Notes under the pieces: model-generated
Told to the model about the DNA's origin: nothing
What the model saw: only the letters and a program-made list of their open reading frames with translations
Database searches by the model: none
Position numbers and translations under genes: made by a program
Assembly (NCBI RefSeq): GCF_009909185.1
Contig: NZ_JAAAMV010000029.1
Location: 62,001-126,000, forward strand
Length of the DNA stretch: 64,000 nt
From: Paenibacillus glycinis
GTDB taxonomy: Bacteria > Bacillota > Bacilli > Paenibacillales > Paenibacillaceae
Direction: 5' to 3'
In this document: positions 34,112-43,786 of the stretch, in pieces
Position numbering within the stretch: position 1 is the first letter of the stretch
Layout of the letters: each line of letters starts with the position of its first letter

Positions 34112-35443
34112 CTAACCGTTGCGCGGCTGCTTCAGCTTGCCCCGGAACTCGTTCGGCGTCTTGCCGGTATGCTTCTTGAACACCTCCGTGAAATACGCCG
34201 GATCGGAATAGCCGACCAGCTCGACGATCTCGTACACCTTGTAACTGTTGTCCAGCATCAATTCCTTCGCCTTGTTCATGCGGATCGTCGTCAAGTACTT
34301 CAAAAACCGCTCGCCCGCGTTCTTGAACAAGGACGACAGATGGCCCGTCGAAATAAACACGTGGTCGGCCACTTCCTTCAGCGTCAGGCTCCGGCCGTAA
34401 TTCGCCTTCATGTACCGCTTGGCCTCCACCAGGATGATGCTGTCGTGAAATGCGGGGTCCGGCCCTGGCCCTTCTTCGTCATCCTCCAAGCCGATGAATG
34501 CCGTCGTCGGGGGATCGGATTCCGGCGCATTCGGCAAACCGCCGACCCGCACGGCGCCCTCCTGGACGTTATCGGCCAGCGCCGCCCTCGCGGCGTGCAT
34601 CGATTGATGAATCGCGAACGGGCTCGCGACCGTCGCCCCGATGCCGATCGAGAAGGTCGATTTGAACAAGCCGATATAACGGTGCAGCTGCGAGGCGATG
34701 TCCCCGAATCGCCGATGGTCGTCGTGTTTGGACAGCAAATAGGCCGCCATGGCGGTCTTGTCGACCAGATGGTAGCCGAACTGCTGCGAATCCCACAGAT
34801 CGCTTAAGATGTTGTCGAGCGAGAACGCGATCAGATTGAGCTCCCGTTCCGAGATGCGCTGGTTATGGATCGCGATTCGGTCCAGCTGAACGACGGCAAC
34901 CGCGTAGCGGTCGGCCTCCAGCAGAATCTCGCTCTCCGCGCTGCCTTGCTCCAGCAGCTCCGGGGACAGCGGCTTCTCCAGCAGCCGGCCGAGAAAATCG
35001 TCCCGCAGCACCTTCGTCAGCTGCCTGGCCTTGCGCGTCAGCACCTCCAGCCGCTCTTCCTTTTGCTTCTGCTCGTCGAGCCGCTCCGTCAAGCGCGCGA
35101 TCGATTTCGGCAGCTCCGCGAACGGAACAGGCTTCAGCAAATAATCGACCGCGCCGTGCTGCGTCGCTTTCTGGGCATACGCAAAATCGCCGTAGCCCGA
35201 CAGTACGATGATTTTAATGAACGGATACAGCCGATTCAGCGATTCCATAAGCGCGATGCCGTCCATGAACGGCATCCGGATATCGGTCATCACGATATCG
35301 ACCGGACGGTTCGAGATGAATTGAAGCGCTTCCAAACCGTGGGCGCAGCAGCCGGCCACTTGGACGCCGTATCGTTCCCAGGTCCATGCCGCCAAGCCGT
35401 CGCGGATTACTTTCTCGTCGTCAACAATCAATAGCTGATACAT
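34112..35443 (-). CDS. YesN/AraC-type response regulator
   Basis: ATG at 35443 (MYQLLIVDDEKVIRDGL) has GGAGGGG upstream; 443 residues. An N-terminal receiver domain (phosphoacceptor Asp in DIVMTDIRMPFMDG, about residue 55) is followed by a coiled-coil linker (about 120-150), a middle domain of about 190 residues, and an AraC-type double helix-turn-helix (about 345-440: LTLKEVADHVFISTGHLSSLFK, then YKVYEIVELVGYSDPAYFTEVFKKHTGKTPNEFR). The cognate histidine kinase is not adjacent. In Paenibacillaceae such regulators often control nearby sugar-uptake or glycosidase genes, so GH16 and GH92 are candidate targets. Confidence 0.93.
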   Translation of the reverse strand: MYQLLIVDDEKVIRDGLAAWTWERYGVQVAGCCAHGLEALQFISNRPVDIVMTDIRMPFMDGIALMESLNRLYPFIKIIVLSGYGDFAYAQKATQHGAVDYLLKPVPFAELPKSIARLTERLDEQKQKEERLEVLTRKARQLTKVLRDDFLGRLLEKPLSPELLEQGSAESEILLEADRYAVAVVQLDRIAIHNQRISERELNLIAFSLDNILSDLWDSQQFGYHLVDKTAMAAYLLSKHDDHRRFGDIASQLHRYIGLFKSTFSIGIGATVASPFAIHQSMHAARAALADNVQEGAVRVGGLPNAPESDPPTTAFIGLEDDEEGPGPDPAFHDSIILVEAKRYMKANYGRSLTLKEVADHVFISTGHLSSLFKNAGERFLKYLTTIRMNKAKELMLDNSYKVYEIVELVGYSDPAYFTEVFKKHTGKTPNEFRGKLKQPRNG

Positions 35444-35550
35444 GCCAGATCGTCCCCTCCGATTGGTTTTGCACCCGTTTGCTTGCGCGCGGATGAATAA
35501 AGCGGCAACGTCGCCGTCGCCGCCCGTGACTCCTATGATGAAACGGAATA

Positions 35551-37692
35551 TCAACTATTCTCCGCCCGGCCAGCGTACGGCAACGCGGTTCCCCAAGCCT
35601 TGTTGGGCCTGTCCCCCATCCGCAGCGTCAGGGTGCTTCCGGCCGCGATCGCCTCATGGGAGATGCGCGGTTCCGTCAGCGGCTTCCCGTCCACCTCCGC
35701 GGCCTGAACGTATTTGTTGCGGTCCGATACGCCCTCCGCCCGAATGGTGAAGATCCCGCCGCCGGAAACGGCGATCTCCGTCTTCTCGAAGAGCGGACTG
35801 CCGATCTCGTAGCTCGCTTTGCCCGGGCAGATCGGATAAAGTCCCATCGCGCCGAAGACGTACCAGGCGGACATCGCCCCGTTGTCCTCGTCCCCGCAAA
35901 TGCCCGTCGGCGTCGCCTGGTACCACAGCTTCATGATCTCGCGCACGCGACGCTGCGCCTTCCAGGGCGAAGCCGTGTAGTTGTACAGATACGGGATGTG
36001 GAAGGCCGGCTCGTTGCCTTGGCAGTATTGTCCGATCAAGCCGGTCGCGTCCGGGAACTGCCCCAGAAAGCGATACTTGGAACCGTCGTACTGCTCGGCG
36101 AACAGCGCGTCCAGCCGTTCCTCGAACTGCTCCGCGCCGCCCATCAGCTCGATCAAGCCCTCGATGTCATGCTGGACGTGGAAGCTGTAGATCCACGCGT
36201 TGCATTCGGAGAAATAATCCCTGCCGCCCAGCCCGCCGCCGTACTTCGGGTCGAACGGCTCCACCCATTCGCCGTCGGCCGATTTGGGCGACATGAACCC
36301 GGTCGTCTCGTTATACAGGTTCCGGTAATTCCGCGACCGCCGCATGAACGCCTCGTAATCATCCGCATGACCGAGCGCGAGCGCCAGCTGCGCGACGCAC
36401 CAGTCGTCGTACGCATGCTCCAGCGTCACGGCGACGGACTGCCGGCGCTCGAAGCCGTGCACTTCCTGCACCCATTCCGTCTCGCCCGGACGCAGCGCGG
36501 GATAGAAGCCTTGCTCCTGGTACGCGCGATCCAATTCCGTCAGCGGACCGTGCACCCAGGGCAGCATCGTCACCTCCGTCGCGTTCACCTTCATCGCTTC
36601 GAACGCTTTGGCCGCATCGAAATTCCGATAGCCTTTGTTGTAGACGTCGTAGATGAGCGCCGCGGTATGGTTGCCCGTCATGACGGGCAGATCGCCCTGC
36701 GCGAACGGGAACTGGGGCAGCCAGCCGCACTGCTCGTACATGCGCACGTACGACTGGATCATATCCTGCTTGCGCTCCGGATCCAGCAGCAGCTGCAGCG
36801 GATGCAGGCAGCGGTACGTATCCCAGATATTGTCCGCCACGTAGAAATCGCGCCCTTCGCTCTCGTGGATGCATCCGTCGTACGCGCTGTAATATCGGCC
36901 GTCTTCCGTGATGCTGCTCATGTTGAGCAGCGAGCGATAAAGCGAGGTGTAGAAGATCGTCTTCTGCTCCTCGGAGCCGCCGCTCGCTTCGATCCGGCCG
37001 AGCGCTTGCTGCCAGACTTCCCGGGCGGCTTGCTTCGTCTCCTCGAAGGTACGGCCATCCAGCTCGCGGGCCAAATTGCGGGCGGCCTGCTCCTCGCCAA
37101 TATACGAAATCCCGGCGCGCACCTCGAGCAAGCCGCCCGCCGGCGCCGCGCGCAGCACGCAGCCCGACTGCCGCTCCGATTCCCACATGCGGTCAAGTTC
37201 GACCGGCTGCGAGAACGCGAGATGCGTGAAATGCGGCACGCCGGCCACCGTCCCGGCGATCACCGCCGCATGCTCCGTAAGCAGCGTCAAGCGGCTTCCG
37301 GCGGGGAAGCCGACCACGAGCGCGGCCTCCGGGCCGACCGGATAGCGGAACCGGTAGATCGCGGATTGATAGGAAACCGTCATCTCCGCCAAGATTTCCT
37401 CGTCTTCCAGCAGCACTTGATAGGCATAGGGCGCCGCATGCTCCAGATCGTGATCGTACAGCGACGAATGCGCGGACGGATCGGGCAGCCCGGCATTGCG
37501 CGCGGGCATGATGGAGCAGCAGCCGGCCGGGAAGCCGAATATCCGGTCGGCCAAGTACTTGTCGGCGATCCCGGGCGTCGTGATCGGAGCAAGCTTCATC
37601 ATTCCGTGCGGCAAAGAAACGGTCGGCGAGGTCGAGGTGAGCAGATGGCCGATCGTGCCGATCATCGGGTTTACATAGTCTACGGCGAGCAT
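35551..37692 (-). CDS. GH92-family alpha-mannosidase-like protein
   Basis: 713 residues, with the GH92 features: an N-terminal beta-sandwich (VDYVNPMIGTIG; TVSLPHGMMKLAP) and an (alpha/alpha)6 catalytic domain. Diagnostic blocks are DNIWDTYRCLHPL, the ETGFMSPK region and GDEDNGAMSAWYVFGAMGLYP. Family members are calcium-dependent exo-alpha-mannosidases acting on N-glycan or fungal mannans. No signal peptide is seen, so it may act inside the cell on imported oligosaccharides. ATG at 37692 has GGAGGGG upstream. Confidence 0.93.
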   Translation of the reverse strand: MLAVDYVNPMIGTIGHLLTSTSPTVSLPHGMMKLAPITTPGIADKYLADRIFGFPAGCCSIMPARNAGLPDPSAHSSLYDHDLEHAAPYAYQVLLEDEEILAEMTVSYQSAIYRFRYPVGPEAALVVGFPAGSRLTLLTEHAAVIAGTVAGVPHFTHLAFSQPVELDRMWESERQSGCVLRAAPAGGLLEVRAGISYIGEEQAARNLARELDGRTFEETKQAAREVWQQALGRIEASGGSEEQKTIFYTSLYRSLLNMSSITEDGRYYSAYDGCIHESEGRDFYVADNIWDTYRCLHPLQLLLDPERKQDMIQSYVRMYEQCGWLPQFPFAQGDLPVMTGNHTAALIYDVYNKGYRNFDAAKAFEAMKVNATEVTMLPWVHGPLTELDRAYQEQGFYPALRPGETEWVQEVHGFERRQSVAVTLEHAYDDWCVAQLALALGHADDYEAFMRRSRNYRNLYNETTGFMSPKSADGEWVEPFDPKYGGGLGGRDYFSECNAWIYSFHVQHDIEGLIELMGGAEQFEERLDALFAEQYDGSKYRFLGQFPDATGLIGQYCQGNEPAFHIPYLYNYTASPWKAQRRVREIMKLWYQATPTGICGDEDNGAMSAWYVFGAMGLYPICPGKASYEIGSPLFEKTEIAVSGGGIFTIRAEGVSDRNKYVQAAEVDGKPLTEPRISHEAIAAGSTLTLRMGDRPNKAWGTALPYAGRAENS

Positions 37693-37864
37693 GGATTCCC
37701 CTCCAATTCTGAGTCCCCCTCATTGTAACAAGACGCTTTCCGCGGCTAAATAAGGCAAAGCTCCAAAAACTACGGTATTCCTATGCTTTTCCCTCCTGCA
37801 CGCGCAGTAATTCAAGAACGCCTCCACGGAATTGGATAGCCCGCATCCAGCTCCGAGGCGCCGT

Positions 37865-39520
37865 TTAGGGGGCGACGGCTTGGATGACCGCATGCCCGAG
37901 CGCTTCGTCGAAGCTCCCCCAGTCGGGGTCCACGTTGCCGTACGGATGATTGACCATATTGCCCTTCAGCGCGGTCAGGAAATAAACGCCGTATTCGTGC
38001 AGCCGCTCGAAATACCGGTATCCGCCGACGAACGCGCAGCCGAATTCCTCCGCCGCTCGGCGGTACAGCTCGTGCGAAGCCTCGACCGCGCGCATCGACC
38101 CGCAGAAGAGGGGATTCATGCCGTTATTCGTCACGATGAGGCAGGGAATCCCGTCGCGGCGAAGCTTGGCGAGGATCTCCCGCACGGCCGGTTCCGCCGC
38201 TTCGAGGCAGCCGGAATCATTCAGCATATATTCCAGGACGACCAGGTCGGGTTCCGTGCTGCGCACTTCATGTTCGTATCGGCTTGCGCCGCGAACGGAG
38301 CTCTCTCCTCTGATCGCCACGTTCGATGAGTAGAGCGCGGCGTCGGGGCAGGCGCGCCGCAGGAAGCGCATCAGCTGATACGGCCAGCGTCCCGAGCGCG
38401 TCGTGCTCTCGCCGTAGAACGCGATGCGCGCCGGCCCGCCCGCGAGCAGCTTCCACCTGAACGGCTCCAGCGCCTCGCGGTTCAAGACGGGAATCGCTTC
38501 GGCCGCATCCGCGCTTGACGCGGTCAGGTTCAAGACCGAATGCGGTCTTGCCGCTATGCGGAATCGCGCCCCCACCCAGACGGCGTCCGGCTCCAGCCCG
38601 CCGAAATCGATGGACAGTCCCCAATCGACCGCGTGCCCGTATTCGCTGACGATCGCGAGCGGCGCCTGCGCCTTGCGGGAGAACGTCACCGGAGCCGACC
38701 AGCGCAAGGTCTCCTCGGTCAGCTGGCGCTCCCGTCCGTAATCGATGCCCTCCGCCGCCACGATGATGCCGAGCGAATCGTCGTCCGGCGACAGCGCGAC
38801 GACCTCCACCCGATAATCGCGCGGAGCCGCATCCAGATACCGACCGGTCACGCAGGGCAGCGATGCTTCACCCGGCGGCCATTCCCCTTCCTCCACCGTA
38901 ATCGCGGCGGAGCCGTCGTAGAGCGAGGCTTCGCCCCAGCCCGTGAACACATGCGCCAACACGATGCCGTGCCTGACGACGGGCGGATCCGGGAGCAGCA
39001 GCTCACGGGACTCCGGCGCCTCCTCCGTCCCTTCCGCGACGACGATCGTGCCGTCTTCCAGCAGCACGATCGCGTCGTAGCGGCAAAGCCAGACGTCATA
39101 ATCGAGCGAGAGCAGCTCCTGCTCGCGAATTCGCCCTTGCGGATGGCGCTTGATCGTCCCCCAATAATAGTCGTAGCAATAATCCTCGTCGGGCTCGTAC
39201 AGCACGGACCGATGCTCGTCGTAGACGCGAAGCGAGCCCGCCACCATGCGCTGATAGGGCATGCCGCCGCTCCCGCGAATGTCTTCGCCGTTCCAGAAGC
39301 AGGGCGACTGCCGCGCTTCGCCGACGATTGCGTACCGCTGGCTGCGATACGCTCTTCTGCCGCCCGGGCGGATGGCGAGCACCCGTTCCGAATCGATCCG
39401 TACGGCGCGGCCGCCCTTCGCTACGACTTCTCCGGGCCGAACCCTCACCTGCCACGTTCCCGGATCGCAAACCACCCATCCAGCGCTCGCGCCGGCGAGC
39501 GGCCCGGATGACTTCTTCAT
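37865..39520 (-). CDS. SGNH/GDSL-type hydrolase with long N-terminal domain
   Basis: 551 residues. The N-terminal about 280 residues have no clear family, but are rich in Tyr and Trp and may form beta modules. A beta-sandwich (about 285-355) and an SGNH domain follow: FYGEST with Ser372 as nucleophile, EYMLND (Asn434, Asp435) and a final MVNHPYG His. Such proteins are often carbohydrate esterases that remove acetyl groups. The neighbouring GH92 supports a role in glycan deacylation. No signal peptide is seen. The substrate is unknown. Confidence 0.78.
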   Translation of the reverse strand: MKKSSGPLAGASAGWVVCDPGTWQVRVRPGEVVAKGGRAVRIDSERVLAIRPGGRRAYRSQRYAIVGEARQSPCFWNGEDIRGSGGMPYQRMVAGSLRVYDEHRSVLYEPDEDYCYDYYWGTIKRHPQGRIREQELLSLDYDVWLCRYDAIVLLEDGTIVVAEGTEEAPESRELLLPDPPVVRHGIVLAHVFTGWGEASLYDGSAAITVEEGEWPPGEASLPCVTGRYLDAAPRDYRVEVVALSPDDDSLGIIVAAEGIDYGRERQLTEETLRWSAPVTFSRKAQAPLAIVSEYGHAVDWGLSIDFGGLEPDAVWVGARFRIAARPHSVLNLTASSADAAEAIPVLNREALEPFRWKLLAGGPARIAFYGESTTRSGRWPYQLMRFLRRACPDAALYSSNVAIRGESSVRGASRYEHEVRSTEPDLVVLEYMLNDSGCLEAAEPAVREILAKLRRDGIPCLIVTNNGMNPLFCGSMRAVEASHELYRRAAEEFGCAFVGGYRYFERLHEYGVYFLTALKGNMVNHPYGNVDPDWGSFDEALGHAVIQAVAP

Positions 39521-39742
39521 GAACGATTCCCCCTCTGCTTGACACGGATTCTACTATTTCATTTCTGGACCGGGCTTTCACCTCCTGCCGGCGCAGTCCG
39601 CCTCCGCGTCAAAAAGACCCGCGATCGTCAAAGCCGCCAGCCTGCCGGCATGTTCAGCTTTCGCCAGGAAATGGAAAATTTCCGTTTTATGCACAAGCTG
39701 CCGCTGTTTTCGAATTTGCATCGATTGGTTCAGTGCCGGCAT

Positions 39743-39779
39743 AAAAAACCGGCCATCAAGAATGAATCTTGATGGCCGG
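39743..39779 (-). terminator. Terminator of the Opp-type operon
   Basis: On the minus strand, CCGGCCATCAAG and CTTGATGGCCGG arms are followed by six Ts; 53 bases past the last stop. Confidence 0.85.
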
Positions 39780-39831
39780 GATTCGGCAATGCTTCTTATG
39801 AAATAACGGAGTTCCGGCGAACGAACGGTGA

Positions 39832-40815
39832 TCAGAGATCCACGGTCAGCGGGAAATGGCAAGCCACTTCCCGGTCGAAGCCGATCGGTTGCGGCAGCGG
39901 CTCTTCCGTCCGGCAGCGATCCTGCGCATAAGGGCAGCGCGGGTGGAACCGGCAGCCCGAAGGCGGGTTGACGGGGGAAGGAACTTCGCCCTGCAGCATG
40001 ATGCGGTCCCGCTTCTGCCCCGGCGAAGGCTGGGGAATCGCGGACATCAGCGCCTTGGTGTACGGATGTCCCGGACGGGCGAAGAGCTCGTCCGCCGGTG
40101 CCACCTCGACGAGTTTGCCTAGGTACATGACCCCGACCCGATTCGAGATATGCCGGACGACGTTCAATCCGTGCGCGATGAACAGATACGTCAGGCCGAG
40201 CTCCTTTTGCAGCTTCATCATGAGGTTCAGCACTTGGGATTGCACGGATACGTCGAGCGCCGATACGGATTCGTCCGCCACGATGAATTTCGGATTCAGC
40301 GCGATCGCCCGGGCGATGCCGATCCGTTGGCGCTGACCGCCGGAGAATTCATGCGGATAGCGATTGCGGCGGTTCACGTCGAGTCCGACCAGATTCATCA
40401 GCTCGATGACGCGATCGTCGATGTCCGATGCCGACATCTTGCGATGCAGGCGAAGCGGCTCGCCGATCAGATCCCGGATCAGAAAGCGCGGATTCAACGA
40501 ACCCATCGGATCCTGGAAGATGATTTGCATCTCTTCGCGAAGCGCGCGCAGCTCTTTCGGACCGGCCTGCTGGATGTCACGGCCTTCGAACCGGACTTCT
40601 CCTCCCGTCGCCTTCTGGAGATGCAGCATGACGCGGCCGAGCGTCGATTTGCCGCAGCCGGATTCGCCGACGAGCCCGAACGTTTCGCCCGGACGGACGC
40701 CGAAATTCACGTTGTCGACGGCCTTTACGTGGCCGACGACCCGCCCGAGCAAGCCTTTCTTGATCGGAAAATATTTTTTCAATTCCTTGGCTTCTACCAA
40801 ATATGGTTCCGTCAT
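39832..40815 (-). CDS. OppF/DppF-type ABC ATPase
   Basis: ATG at 40815 (MTEPYLVEAKELKKYFPIK) shares ATGA with the OppD stop and has GGAGGTG upstream; 327 residues. Walker A is GESGCGKST, the signature is EFSGGQRQRIGIARA, and the Walker B region is FIVADESVSALDVS. A C-terminal Cys-rich segment (CRFHPRCPYAQDRC) is typical of oligopeptide-type ATPases and may bind an iron-sulfur cluster. It is the last gene of the operon. Confidence 0.94.
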   Translation of the reverse strand: MTEPYLVEAKELKKYFPIKKGLLGRVVGHVKAVDNVNFGVRPGETFGLVGESGCGKSTLGRVMLHLQKATGGEVRFEGRDIQQAGPKELRALREEMQIIFQDPMGSLNPRFLIRDLIGEPLRLHRKMSASDIDDRVIELMNLVGLDVNRRNRYPHEFSGGQRQRIGIARAIALNPKFIVADESVSALDVSVQSQVLNLMMKLQKELGLTYLFIAHGLNVVRHISNRVGVMYLGKLVEVAPADELFARPGHPYTKALMSAIPQPSPGQKRDRIMLQGEVPSPVNPPSGCRFHPRCPYAQDRCRTEEPLPQPIGFDREVACHFPLTVDL

Positions 40816-41810
40816 CGTGTCGACACCTCCGGAATTCCCTCTAGCCAGCATGCCGCCCGATGGCCTTCTTTGCCTTTGGCCGCAAGCAGCGACGGCTCCT
40901 CTATGAAACAGCGACTCATCGCGTGCGGACAACGGGGATGGAACCTGCATCCTTGCGGAAGCTCGCCGATTCCCGGAATGCTGCCTTGAATTGTATAAAG
41001 CTCGCTCCCCGGTTCCTCTTCAAGACGAGGAATGGAGCGCAATAATCCTACGGTGTACGGATGGCGTGGCGTGCGAAACACTTCGTCGACCGTGCCCTCT
41101 TCGACGATCGTGCCGGCGTACATGACGGCTATCCGGTCCGCCATCTCGGCCGCCACGCCCATATCGTGCGTGATGAGGAGCGTCGCCGTGCGCAGCTCCC
41201 GCTTCAACCGACGCAAAAGGTCCAAAATTTGCGCCTGGATAGTCACGTCGAGCGCGGTCGTCGGCTCGTCGGCGATAATCAATTCCGGATCGCAGGCCAG
41301 CGCCATCGCGATGACGACCCGCTGGCACATGCCGCCGGACATCTCGAACGGATATTGCTTCGCGCGGATTTCCGCTTCCGGAATTCCCACGAGCTTCAGC
41401 ATTTCTACGGCTTTATTCCACGCATCCTTCGCGTTCATGCCTTTGTGGATGCGCAGGCTCTCGGCGATTTGATCGCCGACCGAGAATACGGGATTCAGCG
41501 CGGACATCGGATCCTGGAAGATCATGGCCAACCGCTCTCCGCGAATCCGGTTCATTTCGCTTTGCTTCTTCGTGGTCAACTCTTCGCCGTCGAACGTAAT
41601 CTTGCCTTCGGCGATAATGCCGCCGGCATAGTCGATCAAGCGCATGATGGCCATCGACGTTACGCTTTTGCCGCTGCCCGATTCGCCTACGATGCAAAGC
41701 GTCTGCCCTTCCTCGATCGAGAACGACACGTGGTCGGTCGCTTTCAAGAGGCCGTGTTCTCTTGGAAACCCTACGGTTAGATCCCGGACTTCGAGAATTT
41801 TTTTCGCCAA
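40812..41810 (-). CDS. OppD/DppD-type ABC ATPase
   Basis: 332 residues, starting at a TTG that has GGAGG upstream. Walker A is GESGSGKSV, the signature is MSGGMCQRVVIAMALA, and the Walker B region is LIIADEPTTALDVT. The C-terminal CRFHPRCPHAMSRC cluster resembles that of OppF. The start overlaps the OppC gene by 34 bases. Together the two ATPases drive import through the OppB/OppC pair. Confidence 0.93.
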   Translation of the reverse strand: MAKKILEVRDLTVGFPREHGLLKATDHVSFSIEEGQTLCIVGESGSGKSVTSMAIMRLIDYAGGIIAEGKITFDGEELTTKKQSEMNRIRGERLAMIFQDPMSALNPVFSVGDQIAESLRIHKGMNAKDAWNKAVEMLKLVGIPEAEIRAKQYPFEMSGGMCQRVVIAMALACDPELIIADEPTTALDVTIQAQILDLLRRLKRELRTATLLITHDMGVAAEMADRIAVMYAGTIVEEGTVDEVFRTPRHPYTVGLLRSIPRLEEEPGSELYTIQGSIPGIGELPQGCRFHPRCPHAMSRCFIEEPSLLAAKGKEGHRAACWLEGIPEVSTR

Positions 41811-42736
41811 CGGTCTAACCTCCTTGCGGACATCATGGCTTTCTGCCGCGGATCAAGCACGTCCCGCAAGCCGTCTCCGATAAAGTTGACCGCCAAGACG
41901 ACGATCAGGATGCAGAAGCCGGGATATACGGCCTGCACGGGATCAACCAGCATAAACTCTTGCGCGTTCGAAAGCATCAAACCCCAGCTGGTCTGCGGAA
42001 TCTGCACGCCCAAGCCGAGATAAGACAACGCCGATTCGCTGAGAATGGCGCCGCCTACCATCAACGTCGCGTTGACGATGATCGGCGCGGACGCGTTGCG
42101 CAGCAAGTGGCGGAAGATAATGCCCCAATCCGATACGCCGATCGCCTTGGCCGCTTCCACGTACTGCATTTCCCGCAGGGAGAGGAACGTGCCCCGCACA
42201 AGCCGCGCGACGCTCATCCAACCCGTGAAGGAGAGAACCAGAATCATATAGTAAAATTTCGAACCGAATATCGCCAGGATCAGAATGTTCAAGAACAACA
42301 GCGGGATGGAGTTCATCACGTCCACCAGCCGCATGAAGCAGGTGTCGATAAAGCCGCCGAAGTAACCCGAGATGGCGCCGATCAGCGTCCCGATGATGAC
42401 CGAAGCGATGGCGACGGTGAAGCCCACGAGCAGCGATACCTGACTGCTATAGAGCAGCCTCGAGAAGATGTCCCTGCCTAATTCGTCTGTGCCCAGCAGA
42501 TGATTTCCCGTGCCTGCCGGCAGGTTAGGGAACATCATGTCGATGCGGGACGGATCATAAGGGGCGATCCATTTGGCAAATATTGCGGACAAGACGAACA
42601 CGATCAACACGATCAAGCCGACCAACGCGAAGCGGTTGGCCGAAAACCTTTTCCAGCCCACGCTCCAAACGCCCGGAGGCCGTTTGAATTTCTCGATGAC
42701 GGGCTTCTCTTGCAATGCGATTTTCGCTTCGCTCAT
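41777..42736 (-). CDS. OppC/DppC-type ABC permease
   Basis: 319 residues, with the N-terminal OppC domain and six helices. Features include LLGTDELGRDIFSRLLYSSQVSL and the EAA loop YVEAAKAIGVSDWGIIFRHLLRN. The start shares ATGA with the OppB gene stop. The partner permease is OppB. Confidence 0.94.
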   Translation of the reverse strand: MSEAKIALQEKPVIEKFKRPPGVWSVGWKRFSANRFALVGLIVLIVFVLSAIFAKWIAPYDPSRIDMMFPNLPAGTGNHLLGTDELGRDIFSRLLYSSQVSLLVGFTVAIASVIIGTLIGAISGYFGGFIDTCFMRLVDVMNSIPLLFLNILILAIFGSKFYYMILVLSFTGWMSVARLVRGTFLSLREMQYVEAAKAIGVSDWGIIFRHLLRNASAPIIVNATLMVGGAILSESALSYLGLGVQIPQTSWGLMLSNAQEFMLVDPVQAVYPGFCILIVVLAVNFIGDGLRDVLDPRQKAMMSARRLDRWRKKFSKSGI

Positions 42737-43704
42737 GTTGCCGAGCCTCCCTTTCTATCCAGTCTCACGCGCGGATCGACGAGCGCGTACAGAATATCGG
42801 CCAGCAGGTTTCCTGCAATGACGAATACCGCCGTAATCAGCGTGACCGCCATCAGAACGGAATATTCCCGGGACACGGCGTTCTGCACGAACAGCCGCCC
42901 CATGCCCGGCCAGTTGAACACGCTCTCGGTCAAAGCTGCGCCCGCTACCAGGATCGGCAGATCCAAGCCCAGCAAGGTAATGATCGGAATCAGCGCATTG
43001 CGAAGGCCATGTCGGAAAATAACCCTTCTTTCGTTCAGTCCCTTGGCTCTCGCTGTCCGGATATAATCCCTGTCGAGCACCTCGAGCATGCTCGAACGGG
43101 AATACTTGGAATACCCGGCAAGAAAACCGAGCGTCAGTACCGAAACCGGCAGCACGAGATGGTAAATCAGATTCCCTATATTCCCTTCGCTGCCCATCGT
43201 CCACATATCGGACAGGGGGAGCAGGTTCCATTTGAGGGCGAACAATTCCTGCAAAATAATCCCGAACCAGAACGTCGGCATCGCGAATCCCAAGTAGGCG
43301 ACGAACGAAGCCGTTTGATCGGAGAGACTGTATTCGACCGTACTGTTATAAATCCCCCAAGGAATAGCGATCAATAAGGATAACAGCCATGCGGATCCCA
43401 TCAGGACCATGGTATGGCCGATCGTTGGCCAGATAATCTCCCCGACGGGGATGTGGTTCTTGAACGTATAGCCCAGGTCGCCCTTCAGCAAATCGCCGAT
43501 CCAGCTGACGAATTGCAGCGGAAGCGGCCGATCGAGACCCAGGTTATGAGCTTGTACCGCCATCGCTTCCTGGGAAAGACCCGGCGATAAGTAAATTTGC
43601 CGGGGGCCCCCCGGAGCGGCGTGGATGAGAAGGAATGTCAGGACCGTAATGAAAAACAGGACCAACACAGATTGCAGCAATCGCCGAACGAAATATTCAA
43701 TCAC
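42733..43704 (-). CDS. OppB/DppB-type ABC permease
   Basis: 323 residues; N-terminus MIEYFVRRLLQSVLVLFFITVL and the EAA loop DYIRTARAKGLNERRVIFRHGLRNALIP are diagnostic. Six helices. It is separated from the binding protein gene by 82 bases with an inverted repeat, which probably sets the higher amount of binding protein. It is related to the orphan permease at 25569-26528. Confidence 0.94.
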   Translation of the reverse strand: MIEYFVRRLLQSVLVLFFITVLTFLLIHAAPGGPRQIYLSPGLSQEAMAVQAHNLGLDRPLPLQFVSWIGDLLKGDLGYTFKNHIPVGEIIWPTIGHTMVLMGSAWLLSLLIAIPWGIYNSTVEYSLSDQTASFVAYLGFAMPTFWFGIILQELFALKWNLLPLSDMWTMGSEGNIGNLIYHLVLPVSVLTLGFLAGYSKYSRSSMLEVLDRDYIRTARAKGLNERRVIFRHGLRNALIPIITLLGLDLPILVAGAALTESVFNWPGMGRLFVQNAVSREYSVLMAVTLITAVFVIAGNLLADILYALVDPRVRLDRKGGSAT

Positions 43705-43730
43705 GTCACTTACCCCCTTCTTGAAAGGAA

Positions 43731-43760
43731 GAAGGGAAGGATCCGATGGACCTTCCCTTC
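43731..43760 (-). terminator. Intercistronic hairpin between binding protein and permease
   Basis: Arms GAAGGGAAGGATCC and GGACCTTCCCTTC with a short loop and a weak T-tract. It could attenuate transcription or protect the 3' end of the upstream message. Confidence 0.55.
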
Positions 43761-43786
43761 TCTATCCATTAGCTGCGTTTCTGAAG

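Noticed and set aside
37700..37760. CcpA binding site before the GH92 gene
   Set aside because: A GGAAAGCG half site is present on the minus strand, but the second half does not match the consensus.
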